This document shows, piece after piece, positions 31,754-41,106 of a DNA stretch of 64,000 bases. Made by a program: the position numbers and the translations under genes. The notes beneath the pieces are model-generated. The model was not told the DNA's origin, searched no databases, and worked only from the letters and a program-made list of their open reading frames with translations. Positions within the stretch are counted from its first letter, which is position 1. Every line of letters starts with the position of its first letter. This DNA is from Sandaracinaceae bacterium (GTDB taxonomy: Bacteria > Myxococcota_A > Polyangia > Polyangiales > Sandaracinaceae): assembly GCA_020633195.1 (NCBI GenBank), contig JACKEC010000017.1, positions 248,001-312,000 on the forward strand, given 5' to 3'.

Positions 31754-32122
31754 ATGATCCAGACCGAAAGCGTGCTCGACGTCGCCGACAACAGCGGCGC
31801 GAAGCGGGTTTGCTGCATCAAGGTGCTCGGCGGTAGCCGGCGCCGTTACGCGGGCCTCGGCGATCTGATCGTCGTCTCCATCAAGGAGGCGATGCCCACC
31901 GCCAAGGTCAAGAAGGGCGACGTGGCCAAGGCCGTCATCGTCCGGACCAAGTTCGAGCACCAGCGCCCCGACGGGACGGTGGTCAAGTTCGACACGAACA
32001 GCGCCGTGCTGCTGAACGCCAACCTCGAGCCGCTCGGCACCCGGATCTTCGGGCCGGTCGCGCGCGAGCTCCGCACCAAGCGCTTCATGAAGATCGTGTC
32101 GCTCGCTCCGGAGGTGGTGTGA
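31754..32122 (+). CDS. rplN: 50S ribosomal protein L14
   Basis: 122 residues, the exact family length. L14 forms an intersubunit bridge and is the docking site of RsfS. MIQTESVLDVADNSGAKRV, GSRRRYAGLGDLIVVSIKEA, VRTKFEHQRPDGTVVKFD and the LEPLGTRIFGPVARELR block are canonical. Confidence 0.98.
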   Translation: MIQTESVLDVADNSGAKRVCCIKVLGGSRRRYAGLGDLIVVSIKEAMPTAKVKKGDVAKAVIVRTKFEHQRPDGTVVKFDTNSAVLLNANLEPLGTRIFGPVARELRTKRFMKIVSLAPEVV

Positions 32123-32439
32123 TGGGACAGCGCCTCAAGCAGGACGACCGCGTGGTCGTCATCGCCGGCCGGGACAAGGGCCGGCAGGGGCGGATCCTGA
32201 AGGTCTTCCGCGAGGTCGACCGGGTGATCGTCGAGGGGATCAACGTCGTGCGCCGGCACCAGAAGCCGACGCCGCAGAACCCCGAGGGCGGGATCATCGA
32301 GAAGGAGATGCCGATTCACATGAGCAACGTGATGCTGTGGGACGACGACGCCGCCGCCCCCACCCGCGTCCGCTTCGTGACCGACGACGAGGGCAAGAAG
32401 TCCCGCGTCACCGTGAAGAGTGGAAAGGCCCTCGACTGA
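32122..32439 (+). CDS. rplX: 50S ribosomal protein L24
   Basis: 105 residues with a KOW motif (DDRVVVIAGRDKGRQGRILKVF). L24 starts 50S assembly. ATG at 32122 was preferred to the in-frame GTG three bases earlier because GGAGG lies 7 bases before the ATG and only 4 before the GTG. The stop shares a base with rplE (TGATG). Confidence 0.96.
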   Translation: MGQRLKQDDRVVVIAGRDKGRQGRILKVFREVDRVIVEGINVVRRHQKPTPQNPEGGIIEKEMPIHMSNVMLWDDDAAAPTRVRFVTDDEGKKSRVTVKSGKALD

Positions 32440-32990
32440 TGGGTACCTACGTCAATCGCCTCCAGCAGCGATACGCCGACGAGCTCGTCCCCGCGCTCAA
32501 GAAGGAGCTCGGCGTCGACAACGTCATGCAGGTTCCGCGGCTCAAGAAGATCGTCGTGAACATGGGCCTCGGCGAGGCCGTGCAGAACGCGAAGTTCCTC
32601 GACGCCGCCGTGGAAGAGCTCGTCGCGATCACGGGTCAGAAGCCCGTCGTCACGAAGGCCAAGAAGTCGATCGCCGGCTTCAAGCTCCGTGAGAACGCCT
32701 CGATCGGCGCCATGGTCACGCTGCGCAGCACGCGCATGTGGGACTTCGCGGACCGCCTGATCACGGTCGCGCTGCCTCGCGTGCGCGACTTCCGCGGCGT
32801 CAGCCCCAAGGCCTTCGATGGCCGCGGCAACTACACCCTCGGCATTCGGGAGCAGATCGTCTTCCCGGAAATCAACTACGACAAGATCGACAAGATCCGC
32901 GGGATGAACATCACGTTCGTGACCACCGCGGAGAACGACGAGCATGGCCGTGCCCTCCTGCGGGCGCTCGGCATGCCGTTGCGGAAGTAA
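32439..32990 (+). CDS. rplE: 50S ribosomal protein L5
   Basis: 183 residues. L5 binds 5S rRNA and contacts S13 and P-site tRNA. Motifs VPRLKKIVVNMGLGEAVQNAKFL, GQKPVVTKAKKSIAGFKLRE, RGVSPKAFDGRGNYTLGIREQIVFPEI are typical. The ATG overlaps the rplX stop; the long upstream opening in this frame is a shadow of rplX. Confidence 0.97.
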   Translation: MGTYVNRLQQRYADELVPALKKELGVDNVMQVPRLKKIVVNMGLGEAVQNAKFLDAAVEELVAITGQKPVVTKAKKSIAGFKLRENASIGAMVTLRSTRMWDFADRLITVALPRVRDFRGVSPKAFDGRGNYTLGIREQIVFPEINYDKIDKIRGMNITFVTTAENDEHGRALLRALGMPLRK

Positions 32991-32999
32991 GAGGAAGCC

Positions 33000-33185
33000 A
33001 TGGCCAGCGCCCGCAGTTTCGCGAAGCTGAACAAGACCCCGAAGTTCAAGGTCCGTCACCACAACCGTTGCAAGGTGTGTGGTCGGCCTCGGGGTTACTA
33101 CCGCAAGTTCGAGCTCTGCCGTCTTTGCCTGAGGAAGTACGCCCTCGCCGGCGACATCCCGGGTGTCACCAAGTCGAGCTGGTGA
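33000..33185 (+). CDS. rpsN: 30S ribosomal protein S14, zinc-binding type
   Basis: 61 residues, the short zinc-containing (type Z) form. The CKVCGR and CRLCLR pairs give a four-cysteine zinc site. The family ending LAGDIPGVTKSSW is present. The zinc-independent 100-residue form is absent from this locus. Confidence 0.97.
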   Translation: MASARSFAKLNKTPKFKVRHHNRCKVCGRPRGYYRKFELCRLCLRKYALAGDIPGVTKSSW

Positions 33186-33201
33186 GGGGAGAACCAACGC
33201 C

Positions 33202-33594
33202 ATGATGACCGATCCCATCGCCGACATGCTCGCCCGCATCCGCAACGCGTCCCTCGCGCGGCAGGACCGAACGAGCATCCCCCACTCCAAGCTGAAGGTC
33301 TCCATCGCGGAGATCCTCAAGGCGGAGGGCTTCATCGACGACTACGCCGTGGACGAGACCGGCCACGGGTCGATCCAGCTCGAGCTCAAGTACGGCCGTG
33401 ACCGCGAGAGCGCGATCGCCGGCATGAAGCGCAAGAGCCGCCCCGGCCGCCGCATCTACGTCGGCTACCGCGACATCCCGACCGTCCTCAACGGCCTCGG
33501 CGTCGCGATCATGAGCACGTCCCGCGGCGTGATGACCGACCGGACCGCCCGCGAGCAGCAGGTGGGCGGCGAAGTCCTCTGCGAGGTTTGGTGA
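33202..33594 (+). CDS. rpsH: 30S ribosomal protein S8
   Basis: 130 residues. S8 binds the central domain of 16S rRNA and in enterics represses the spc operon. The start MMTDPIADMLARIRNA at 33202 fits the family; a longer in-frame opening lacks homology. C-terminal block RRIYVGYRDIPTVLNGLGVAIMSTSRGVMTDRTAR is canonical. Confidence 0.97.
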   Translation: MMTDPIADMLARIRNASLARQDRTSIPHSKLKVSIAEILKAEGFIDDYAVDETGHGSIQLELKYGRDRESAIAGMKRKSRPGRRIYVGYRDIPTVLNGLGVAIMSTSRGVMTDRTAREQQVGGEVLCEVW

Positions 33595-34181
33595 TGTCCG
33601 AGCAATCCGAAACGCTGCGGCAGTCGCGTGTGGGCAAGCGCCCCGTCCCGGTCCCCGCCGGCGTCACGGTCACCATCTCCGGTGACCGTGCCGTGAAGGT
33701 CAAGGGTCCCAAGGGCGAGCTCGAGCGCACCTTCCACGACGACGTCGTGATCAAGCAGACCGGTGAGGGCGTCGTCGTGACCCCGAACGGGAAGCCGCGC
33801 CGCTTCGCCCAGTTCCAGGGCCTCAGCCGCGCGCTCCTCCGCAACATGATCGAGGGCGTCAGCGATGGCTACAAGATCTCCCTCGACCTGTTCGGCGTCG
33901 GCTACCGCGCCACCATCGAGGGTCAGACGCTGACGCTGAGCCTCGGCCTCTCGCACCAGGTGGTGCACACGCTCCGTCCGGGCGTCTCGGCGACCATCGA
34001 GACCATCGACGACGGTGGCACCAAGCGCCCGCGGGTTCACCTCGCGTCGTGCAACAAGGAATCGCTCGGTCAGGACGCGGCTCAGATCCGTTCGTACCGT
34101 CCGCCGGAGCCCTACAAGGGCAAGGGCGTGCGCTACACGGGTGAGCGCATCCGCGAGAAGGCCGGAAAGACAGGGTCCTGA
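33594..34181 (+). CDS. rplF: 50S ribosomal protein L6
   Basis: 195 residues with the two L6 repeats (SRVGKRPVPVPAGVTVTISGDRAVKVKGPKGEL; GVGYRATIEGQTLTLSLGLSH). L6 lies near the factor-binding stalk base. An N-terminal extension of about 11 residues precedes the core. ATG overlaps the rpsH stop by one base. The usual YKGKGVRYTGERIREKAGKT end is present. Confidence 0.97.
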   Translation: MSEQSETLRQSRVGKRPVPVPAGVTVTISGDRAVKVKGPKGELERTFHDDVVIKQTGEGVVVTPNGKPRRFAQFQGLSRALLRNMIEGVSDGYKISLDLFGVGYRATIEGQTLTLSLGLSHQVVHTLRPGVSATIETIDDGGTKRPRVHLASCNKESLGQDAAQIRSYRPPEPYKGKGVRYTGERIREKAGKTGS

Positions 34182-34183
34182 CG

Positions 34184-34540
34184 ATGTCGCAGAGTGACAA
34201 CCGCACGCGCCGCAAGCGCCGCATCCGCAAGAAGGTCAACGGCACCACCGAGCGCCCGCGACTGTCGGTGTTCCGCACCGCCCGCCACATCTACGCGCAG
34301 GTCATCGACGACGTTCAGGGCGCGACCCTCGTCGCCACCTCGACGCTCGCCAAGGATGTGCGAGATCAGGTCGGCGAGGTCGACAAGACCGCCGCGGCGA
34401 AGCTCGTCGGAGCCGCGATCGCGAAGGCCTGTGCCGACAAGGGCATCGAGAAGGTCGTCTTCGACCGCAATGGTTTCATCTACCACGGGCGCATCCGTGC
34501 GCTGGCCGAGGCCGCGCGTGAAGCGGGCCTGAGCTTCTGA
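34184..34540 (+). CDS. rplR: 50S ribosomal protein L18
   Basis: 118 residues. L18 carries 5S rRNA into the 50S subunit. The basic N-terminus (RTRRKRRIRKKVNGTTERPRLSVFRT) and the C-terminal VVFDRNGFIYHGRIRALAEAAREAGLSF are typical. It lies 2 bases after rplF. Confidence 0.97.
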   Translation: MSQSDNRTRRKRRIRKKVNGTTERPRLSVFRTARHIYAQVIDDVQGATLVATSTLAKDVRDQVGEVDKTAAAKLVGAAIAKACADKGIEKVVFDRNGFIYHGRIRALAEAAREAGLSF

Positions 34541-34551
34541 GAGACGTACAC

Positions 34552-35058
34552 ATGCGACCGATCATCGATCCCAACACCCTCGAGGACCTGCAGGAGCGGG
34601 TCATCCACATCAACCGCGTCGCGAAGGTCGTCAAGGGCGGCCGTCGCTTCAGCTTCAGCGCGCTCGTCGTCGTCGGGGATGGCAACGGCCACGTGGGCGT
34701 CGGCCTGGGCAAGGCCAACGAGGTCCCCGACGCGATCCGCAAGGGGAACGAGCGGGCCAAGAAGAACATCGTGAAGATCCCGCTCATCGAGGGGACCATC
34801 CCGCACGCGATCGTCGGTCATCACGGGGCCGGCAACGTCGTCCTTCGTCCGGCCAGCCCGGGTACCGGCGTCATCGCCGGCGGCCCGGTCCGCGCGGTCG
34901 TCGAGGCGGCCGGCATCAAGGACGTGCTGAGCAAGATCCTCGGCACGACCAACCCCCACAACGTGGTCAACGCCACGATGGAAGCCCTGACCTCGCTCGA
35001 GTCCGCCGAGGACGTCGCCGCGCGCCGGGGCAAGACGGTCGAAGAGGTCCGGGCATGA
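34552..35058 (+). CDS. rpsE: 30S ribosomal protein S5
   Basis: 168 residues. S5 helps decoding accuracy and mRNA unwinding at the entry site. The dsRBD-like N-terminal domain (LQERVIHINRVAKVVKGGRRFSFSALVVVGDGNGHVGVG) and C-terminal domain (VLRPASPGTGVIAGGPVRAVVEAAGIKDVLSK) are canonical. ATGA overlap with rpmD. Confidence 0.98.
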   Translation: MRPIIDPNTLEDLQERVIHINRVAKVVKGGRRFSFSALVVVGDGNGHVGVGLGKANEVPDAIRKGNERAKKNIVKIPLIEGTIPHAIVGHHGAGNVVLRPASPGTGVIAGGPVRAVVEAAGIKDVLSKILGTTNPHNVVNATMEALTSLESAEDVAARRGKTVEEVRA

Positions 35059-35243
35059 GCACGAAGCTGAAGGTGACGCAGATCCGTAGCGGGATCGGGC
35101 GTCCGGCGAACCAGAACAAGGTCCTCAAGGGCCTCGGGCTGCGCGGACCGCACAGCCAGGTCATCGTCGACAACACGCCCTCGTTCCGTGGGCAGATCAA
35201 GAAGGTGATCCACCTCGTCGCGGTGGAGGAGTCCCATGGCTGA
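35055..35243 (+). CDS. rpmD: 50S ribosomal protein L30
   Basis: 62 residues; LKVTQIRSGIGRPANQNKVLKGLGL and the IKKVIHLVAVEE end identify L30. It overlaps rpsE by 4 bases and rplO by 8 bases. Confidence 0.96.
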   Translation: MSTKLKVTQIRSGIGRPANQNKVLKGLGLRGPHSQVIVDNTPSFRGQIKKVIHLVAVEESHG

Positions 35244-35739
35244 AGAGACCAACGAAGTCCCGATCCTCTCGCGCCTCCGGGCGCCCGAGGGCGCGGTCCA
35301 GAAGAAGACCCGCTTCGGCCGAGGCCGCGCGTCGGGTCACGGCAAGACCTGCGGCCGTGGTCAGAAGGGCCAGAAGGCTCGTCAGCCCGGCCGCATCCAC
35401 AAGCGCCACTTCGACGGCGGCCAGATGCCGCTCGTGCAGAAGCTCCCCAAGGTGGGCTTCAACAACATCTTCGCCAAGGTCGTGGCCGAGGTGAACGTGC
35501 GTGATCTCGACCGCTTCGACGCCGGATCGACCGTGGACCTCGAGGCGCTCGTCGCCGCCGGGCTCATCCAGGGCCGCTTCGACGTGGTCAAGCTCCTCGG
35601 CAACGGCGAGCTCGACCGCAAGCTCACGGTCCAGGTCCACCGCTACAGCAAGAGCGCCAAGGCCAAGATCGAGGCCGCGGGCGGCACCGCCCAGGTCCTC
35701 GGGGAGGGTCGCGTTGAAGGAGGCCCGGCGAGCGAATAG
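35236..35739 (+). CDS. rplO: 50S ribosomal protein L15
   Basis: 167 residues. A late assembly protein with the Gly/Arg-rich internal region (RFGRGRASGHGKTCGRGQKGQKARQP) and the folded C-terminal domain (VVKLLGNGELDRKLTVQVHRYSKSAKAKIEAAGG). ATG at 35236 lies inside rpmD. A 62-base gap precedes secY. Confidence 0.97.
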   Translation: MAEETNEVPILSRLRAPEGAVQKKTRFGRGRASGHGKTCGRGQKGQKARQPGRIHKRHFDGGQMPLVQKLPKVGFNNIFAKVVAEVNVRDLDRFDAGSTVDLEALVAAGLIQGRFDVVKLLGNGELDRKLTVQVHRYSKSAKAKIEAAGGTAQVLGEGRVEGGPASE

Positions 35740-35801
35740 GCTCCCGGCCCACTTGTCCTGAGACCGACCGTCCCTTCACCTCGCCCGGAAGCAGACCACG
35801 C

Positions 35802-37127
<1,326 letters not shown>

Positions 37128-37129
37128 TC

Positions 37130-37774
37130 ATGGACGTCATCCTCTTCGGGCCGCCGGGCGCGGGCAAGGGCACCCAGGCCAAGATCCTGGTCGAGAAGCT
37201 CGGGATCCCGCAGGTCTCGACGGGTGACATGATGCGCGCGGAGCGCGCGAGCGGCTCGGCTCTCGGCAAGAAGTTCGACGAGTACATGAGCAACGGGGCG
37301 CTGGTCCCGGACGAGCTCGTCCTCGAGCTCTTCGCGCAGCGCCTCGCGCAGCCGGACGCCGCGGAAGGGGCCATCTTCGACGGCTTCCCGCGCACCGTCC
37401 CGCAGGCCGAGGCGCTCGACGCGACCCTGGCCAAGCTCGGCCGCAAGGTGGACCACGTCGTAGCCCTGTCCGTGGACATCGAGGACATCGTCGGGCGGAT
37501 CACGGGACGGCGGGTCTGCTTGAGTGGACACACCTTCCACGTGCGCTATAGTCCGCCCCCTCCGTCGGGGGTGTGTCCCGAGTGCGGTAGTGAGATCGTC
37601 CAGCGCAAGGACGACACGGAGGAGACGGTTCGTACCCGCAACTCGGCGTACGAGAGCCAAACGTTCCCGATTTTGGCTCATTACGAGCCGCTGGGAGTCA
37701 TCGACAAGATCGATGGCACGGGCACGGTGGAAGAGATCACCGGCCGAATCCTCGCAGCGCTCGGGAAGAGCTAG
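37130..37774 (+). CDS. adk: Adenylate kinase, long form with atypical LID
   Basis: 214 residues; converts ATP + AMP to 2 ADP. P loop GPPGAGKGTQAK, STGDMMRAERASGSALGKK and FDGFPRTVPQAEAL AMP-site motifs, and the RKDDTEETVRTR block are present. The LID reads RRVCLSGHTFHVRYSPPPPSGVCPECG: the second knuckle is a full CPEC pair, but the first has one Cys followed by SGH in place of CxxC. Zinc, if bound, would use Cys plus Ser or His there. The start at 37130 gives the standard MDVILFGPPG. map (methionine aminopeptidase), which often follows, is absent. Confidence 0.97.
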   Translation: MDVILFGPPGAGKGTQAKILVEKLGIPQVSTGDMMRAERASGSALGKKFDEYMSNGALVPDELVLELFAQRLAQPDAAEGAIFDGFPRTVPQAEALDATLAKLGRKVDHVVALSVDIEDIVGRITGRRVCLSGHTFHVRYSPPPPSGVCPECGSEIVQRKDDTEETVRTRNSAYESQTFPILAHYEPLGVIDKIDGTGTVEEITGRILAALGKS

Positions 37775-37794
37775 GAGCCAAGCGAACGAACGAG

Positions 37795-38007
37795 GTGTCG
37801 AACGATAGCGAGCACGAGGGGATCATCGACGAGGCCCTGCCCAGGGGTCTCTACCGGGTGCGACTGGACGACGGGCGGCAAGTCCGCGCCACGCTCGGCA
37901 CCCACGCCAAGCGCGTGATGATCAAGGTCCTCCCCGGAGACCGTGTCCTCGTAACGCTCAGCCCGTTCGACCCGAGCCGCGGTCGCATCAACGGCAAAGT
38001 GGTCTGA
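37795..38007 (+). CDS. infA: Translation initiation factor IF-1
   Basis: 70 residues, an S1-type OB fold (GIIDEALPRGLYRVRLDDGRQVRATLGTHAKRVMIKVLPGDRVLVTLSPFDPSRGRI). IF-1 blocks the A site during initiation. Start is GTG at 37795, the only start in frame that keeps the whole fold. The sequence is more divergent than the enteric factor (no GKMRK block). Confidence 0.93.
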   Translation: MSNDSEHEGIIDEALPRGLYRVRLDDGRQVRATLGTHAKRVMIKVLPGDRVLVTLSPFDPSRGRINGKVV

Positions 38008-38019
38008 GAGAGAAGAACG

Positions 38020-38133
38020 ATGAAGGTCCGACCCAGCGTCAAGAAGATGTGTGACAAGTGCAAGATCATTCGCCGCAAGGGTGTGGTCCGCGTCATCTGT
38101 GACAACCCGCGTCACAAGCAGAGGCAAGGCTGA
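38020..38133 (+). CDS. rpmJ: 50S ribosomal protein L36
   Basis: 37 residues: MKVRPSVKKMCDKCKIIRRK and a Cys27/His32 pair (VICDNPRHKQRQG), the zinc-binding form of L36 (Cys11, Cys14, Cys27, His32). It lies 12 bases after infA and 3 bases before rpsM, its standard place. Confidence 0.96.
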   Translation: MKVRPSVKKMCDKCKIIRRKGVVRVICDNPRHKQRQG

Positions 38134-38136
38134 ATC

Positions 38137-38499
38137 ATGGCTCGTATCGCCGGCGTCGACCTTCCGGGTCGCAAGCACATCTGGATCTCGCTCCAGTACA
38201 TCTTCGGGATCGGTCCGCACGTCTCGCGGATCATCTGTGAGAAGGCCGAGATCCCCCTCGACAAGAAGACCGACGACCTCGACGAGAACGAGATCCGCAA
38301 GATCCGTGAGGTCATCGACGCCGACTTCAAGGTCGAAGGCGACGCGCGCCGCGAGCGCGCCATGAACATCAAGCGCCTGATGGATCTCGGCTGCTACCGC
38401 GGCCTCCGCCACCGCAAGGGCCTCCCGGTCCGCGGTCAGCGGACCAGCACCAACGCCCGCACACGCAAGGGCCCCCGCCGCGGCGCCATGCGTCGCTGA
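38137..38499 (+). CDS. rpsM: 30S ribosomal protein S13
   Basis: 120 residues. S13 forms the intersubunit bridge with L5 and touches P-site tRNA through its tail. MARIAGVDLPGRKHIWISLQYIFGIG, NIKRLMDLGCYRGLRHRKGLPVRGQRTSTNARTRKGPRR are canonical. Confidence 0.98.
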   Translation: MARIAGVDLPGRKHIWISLQYIFGIGPHVSRIICEKAEIPLDKKTDDLDENEIRKIREVIDADFKVEGDARRERAMNIKRLMDLGCYRGLRHRKGLPVRGQRTSTNARTRKGPRRGAMRR

Positions 38500-38513
38500 G
38501 CCAGGAGTAATCG

Positions 38514-38906
38514 ATGGCAAAGCCCAAGGTACAGCGCGGCAAGAAGAAGCCGAAGAAGAACGTCTCGAACGGGATCGCGCACATCCGTTCGACGTTCAAC
38601 AACACGATCGTCACGATCACCGACCTCCGAGGCAACGTGGTGTCCTGGGCTTCGGCCGGCGCCCGTGGCTTCAAGGGCTCGCGCAAGAGCACGCCCTTCG
38701 CCGCGCAGCTCGCCGCCGAGGACGCCGCCCGCAAGGCGCAGGACCACGGCATGCAGTCGGTCGCCATCTTCGTGAAGGGCCCCGGCGCCGGTCGCGAGTC
38801 GGCCCTCCGCGCGTTCCAGACCGTCGGTATGAAGGTCACCCTCATCCGCGACGTGACCCCGATCCCCCACAATGGCTGCCGCCCGCCCAAGCGGCGTCGC
38901 GTCTGA
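38514..38906 (+). CDS. rpsK: 30S ribosomal protein S11
   Basis: 130 residues. Platform protein of the 30S subunit. GIAHIRSTFNNTIVTITDLRGNVVSWASAGARGFKGSRKSTPFAAQ and the RDVTPIPHNGCRPPKRRRV end are canonical. Confidence 0.98.
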   Translation: MAKPKVQRGKKKPKKNVSNGIAHIRSTFNNTIVTITDLRGNVVSWASAGARGFKGSRKSTPFAAQLAAEDAARKAQDHGMQSVAIFVKGPGAGRESALRAFQTVGMKVTLIRDVTPIPHNGCRPPKRRRV

Positions 38907-38921
38907 CGAGAGAGAAGTCCC

Positions 38922-39548
38922 ATGGCTCGTTACACCGGACCGTCCTGCAAGCTCTGCCGTCGTGAGGGGCTCAAGCTCTTCCTCAAGGGCGAGCGCTGTT
39001 ACACCGACAAGTGCTCGTTCGACCGCCGCCCCTACCCGCCCGGGCAGCACGGTCAGCGCCGCATGAAGTTCACCGAGTACGGCATCCGTCTTCGCGAGAA
39101 GCAGAAGGTCCGCCGTATCTACGGGATGCTCGAGAAGCAGTTCCGCTCGTACTTCGACCGCGCGGACCGCACCAAGGGCGTCACGGGTGAGGCCTTCCTC
39201 GGTCTCCTCGAGCGTCGCCTCGACAGCACCTGCTACCGCCTCGGCTTCGCGTGGACGCGCAGCGACGGGCGCCAGCTGGTCCGTCACCGTCACGTGAAGG
39301 TGAACGGCCAGACCGTGAACATCCCGTCCTTCCAGGTGAAGCCGGGCGACGTCATCACGATCCGCGAGCGCAGCCAGCAGAAGGTGCGCGTGCAGTCCGC
39401 CCTCGAGGGTGTGGAGCGCCGCGGGGTCCCCGAGTGGCTCGAGCTCGACAAGGAGAAGCTCACCGGGACCGTCAAGACCATGCCGAATCGGGAGGAGATC
39501 ACGCTCCCGATTCAGGAGCAGCTCATCGTCGAGTTCTACTCGCGCTAG
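38922..39548 (+). CDS. rpsD: 30S ribosomal protein S4
   Basis: 208 residues. Primary 16S rRNA binder and, in enterics, repressor of the alpha operon. The N-terminal region has a four-cysteine knuckle (CKLCRREG...CYTDKCSF), indicating zinc binding, and the S4 domain follows (LERRLDSTCYRLGFAWTRSDGRQLVRHRHVKVNGQTVNIPS). MARYTGPSCKLCRREG is the normal start. Confidence 0.98.
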   Translation: MARYTGPSCKLCRREGLKLFLKGERCYTDKCSFDRRPYPPGQHGQRRMKFTEYGIRLREKQKVRRIYGMLEKQFRSYFDRADRTKGVTGEAFLGLLERRLDSTCYRLGFAWTRSDGRQLVRHRHVKVNGQTVNIPSFQVKPGDVITIRERSQQKVRVQSALEGVERRGVPEWLELDKEKLTGTVKTMPNREEITLPIQEQLIVEFYSR

Positions 39549-39558
39549 GGGAAACACT

Positions 39559-40590
39559 ATGGCCGACGCACACATGCAGTTCATCGCAAAGAACTGGCGC
39601 GACCTCATCAAGCCGCGCACCGTGCCCGTCGATCAGGACAGCCTGACCGACTACTACGGGAAGTTCACCTGCGAGCCGCTCGAGCGGACCTTCGGGACCA
39701 CGCTCGGCAACGCGCTTCGCCGTGTCCTCCTGAACTCGCTCCAGGGTGCCGCGATCACCGCCGTCAAGATCGACGGCGCGCTCCACGAGTTCACCTCGGT
39801 GCCGGACGTCGTCGAAGACGTCACCGACATCGTGCTGAACCTCAAGGAGGTCGTGGTCCGGGCGCACACGCCGAAGACCCACACGGTCCGGATCGAGAAG
39901 GAAGGCCCTGCCGTCGTCACCGCTGGCGACATCCAGGTCACCGACCAGATCGAGATCCTGAACCCCGACCACGTGATCTGCAGCGTCAGCAAGGGCGGCC
40001 GCTTCAGCGCCGAGCTCACGATCAACGTGGGTCGCGGGTACGTGCCGGCCGACCGCAACAAGCAGCCCGGCCAGCCGATCGGCACCGTCGCGATCGACGC
40101 GCTGTTCTCGCCGGTCCGCAAGGTCAACTACACGGTGACCAACGCCCGCGTCGGCCAGATCACGGACTACGACAAGCTCGCGCTCGAGGTCTGGACGAAC
40201 GGCTCTGTGACCCCGCAGGACTCGGTGGCCTACGCCGCCAAGATCCTCAAGGACCAGCTCACCATCTTCATCAACTTCGAGGAGGAGGACGAGAGCCTCC
40301 ACCGCGTCGAAGAGGCTGAGGAGCCGCTCAACGAGAACCTCTTCCGCTCCGTCGAGGAGCTCGAGCTCTCGGTCCGCTCGGCGAACTGCCTGCAGAACGC
40401 CAACATCCACCTCATCGGTGAGCTCGTGCAGCGCACCGAAGCCGAGATGCTGAAGACGAAGAACTTCGGCCGCAAGTCCCTGAAGGAGATCAAGGAGATC
40501 CTCGCGGACATGGGCTTGAGCCTCGGCATGAAGATCGACAACTGGCCCCAGATGGTCGAGCGCTGGAAGGCGCAGCAGGCCACGGTCTAG
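39559..40590 (+). CDS. rpoA: RNA polymerase alpha subunit
   Basis: 343 residues. The N-terminal dimerisation domain (about 1-240) includes LERTFGTTLGNALRRVLLNSLQGAAITAVKIDG. A linker leads to the C-terminal domain (about 265-330: LELSVRSANCLQNANIHLIGELVQRTEAEMLKTKNFGRKSLKEIKEILADMGLSLGM) that binds promoter UP elements and activators. The start MADAHMQFIAKNW at 39559 has a weak ribosome site; a longer in-frame opening overlaps rpsD and is a shadow. Confidence 0.98.
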   Translation: MADAHMQFIAKNWRDLIKPRTVPVDQDSLTDYYGKFTCEPLERTFGTTLGNALRRVLLNSLQGAAITAVKIDGALHEFTSVPDVVEDVTDIVLNLKEVVVRAHTPKTHTVRIEKEGPAVVTAGDIQVTDQIEILNPDHVICSVSKGGRFSAELTINVGRGYVPADRNKQPGQPIGTVAIDALFSPVRKVNYTVTNARVGQITDYDKLALEVWTNGSVTPQDSVAYAAKILKDQLTIFINFEEEDESLHRVEEAEEPLNENLFRSVEELELSVRSANCLQNANIHLIGELVQRTEAEMLKTKNFGRKSLKEIKEILADMGLSLGMKIDNWPQMVERWKAQQATV

Positions 40591-40599
40591 GAAAATCCC

Positions 40600-41100
40600 A
40601 TGCGACACCGTAAGGCGGGCCGGAAGTTCGGCCGCAACACCTCCCATCGCCGCGCGATGTTCCGGAACCTCGTCGGGAACCTCGTTCTCCACGAGCGGAT
40701 CGAGACCACCGAGGCGAAGGCGAAGGAGCTCCGTCGGATCGCGGAGCGCATGGTGACTCGTGCCGCTCGGCTCGAGGACGACCTCACCGTCGACGTCAAC
40801 AAGCTCGACGACGAGGAGCGCCAGCGCGTGCTCGCTCGCCGCGTGCACGCCCAGCGTCTGGTGGCGAAGTTCCTCCCGCCGCGCATGGCGCGCACCACCG
40901 AGGACGGCGACGAAGAGACCGTCGACCTCGTCTACAAGCTCTTCCACGACATCGCCCCGCGCTACCTCGAGCGCGTGAAGGAGAACCGTGGCGGTGGCTA
41001 CACGCGCATCACGAAGATGATGCCGCGCAAGGGCGACAACGCGCCGATGGCGATGATCGAGTTCCTGGACTCGGACGACGCCGGCGGCGCTGAAGCCTGA
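40600..41100 (+). CDS. rplQ: 50S ribosomal protein L17
   Basis: 166 residues, longer than the 120-130 of many bacteria because of an inserted acidic segment (ARTTEDGDEETVDLV) and a C-terminal acidic tail (DSDDAGGAEA). The core MRHRKAGRKFGRNTSHRRAMFRNLVGNLVLHERIETTEAKAKELR is canonical. It closes the ribosomal block; no terminator hairpin is obvious in the 6 bases before the convergent kinase gene. Confidence 0.97.
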   Translation: MRHRKAGRKFGRNTSHRRAMFRNLVGNLVLHERIETTEAKAKELRRIAERMVTRAARLEDDLTVDVNKLDDEERQRVLARRVHAQRLVAKFLPPRMARTTEDGDEETVDLVYKLFHDIAPRYLERVKENRGGGYTRITKMMPRKGDNAPMAMIEFLDSDDAGGAEA

Positions 41101-41106
41101 GCCGGT

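Noticed and set aside
32440..32990. Frameshift or split in rplE/rplX because of the long overlapping frame
   Set aside because: The overlapping frame is only an upstream opening; the TGATG junction is a normal coupled stop/start.
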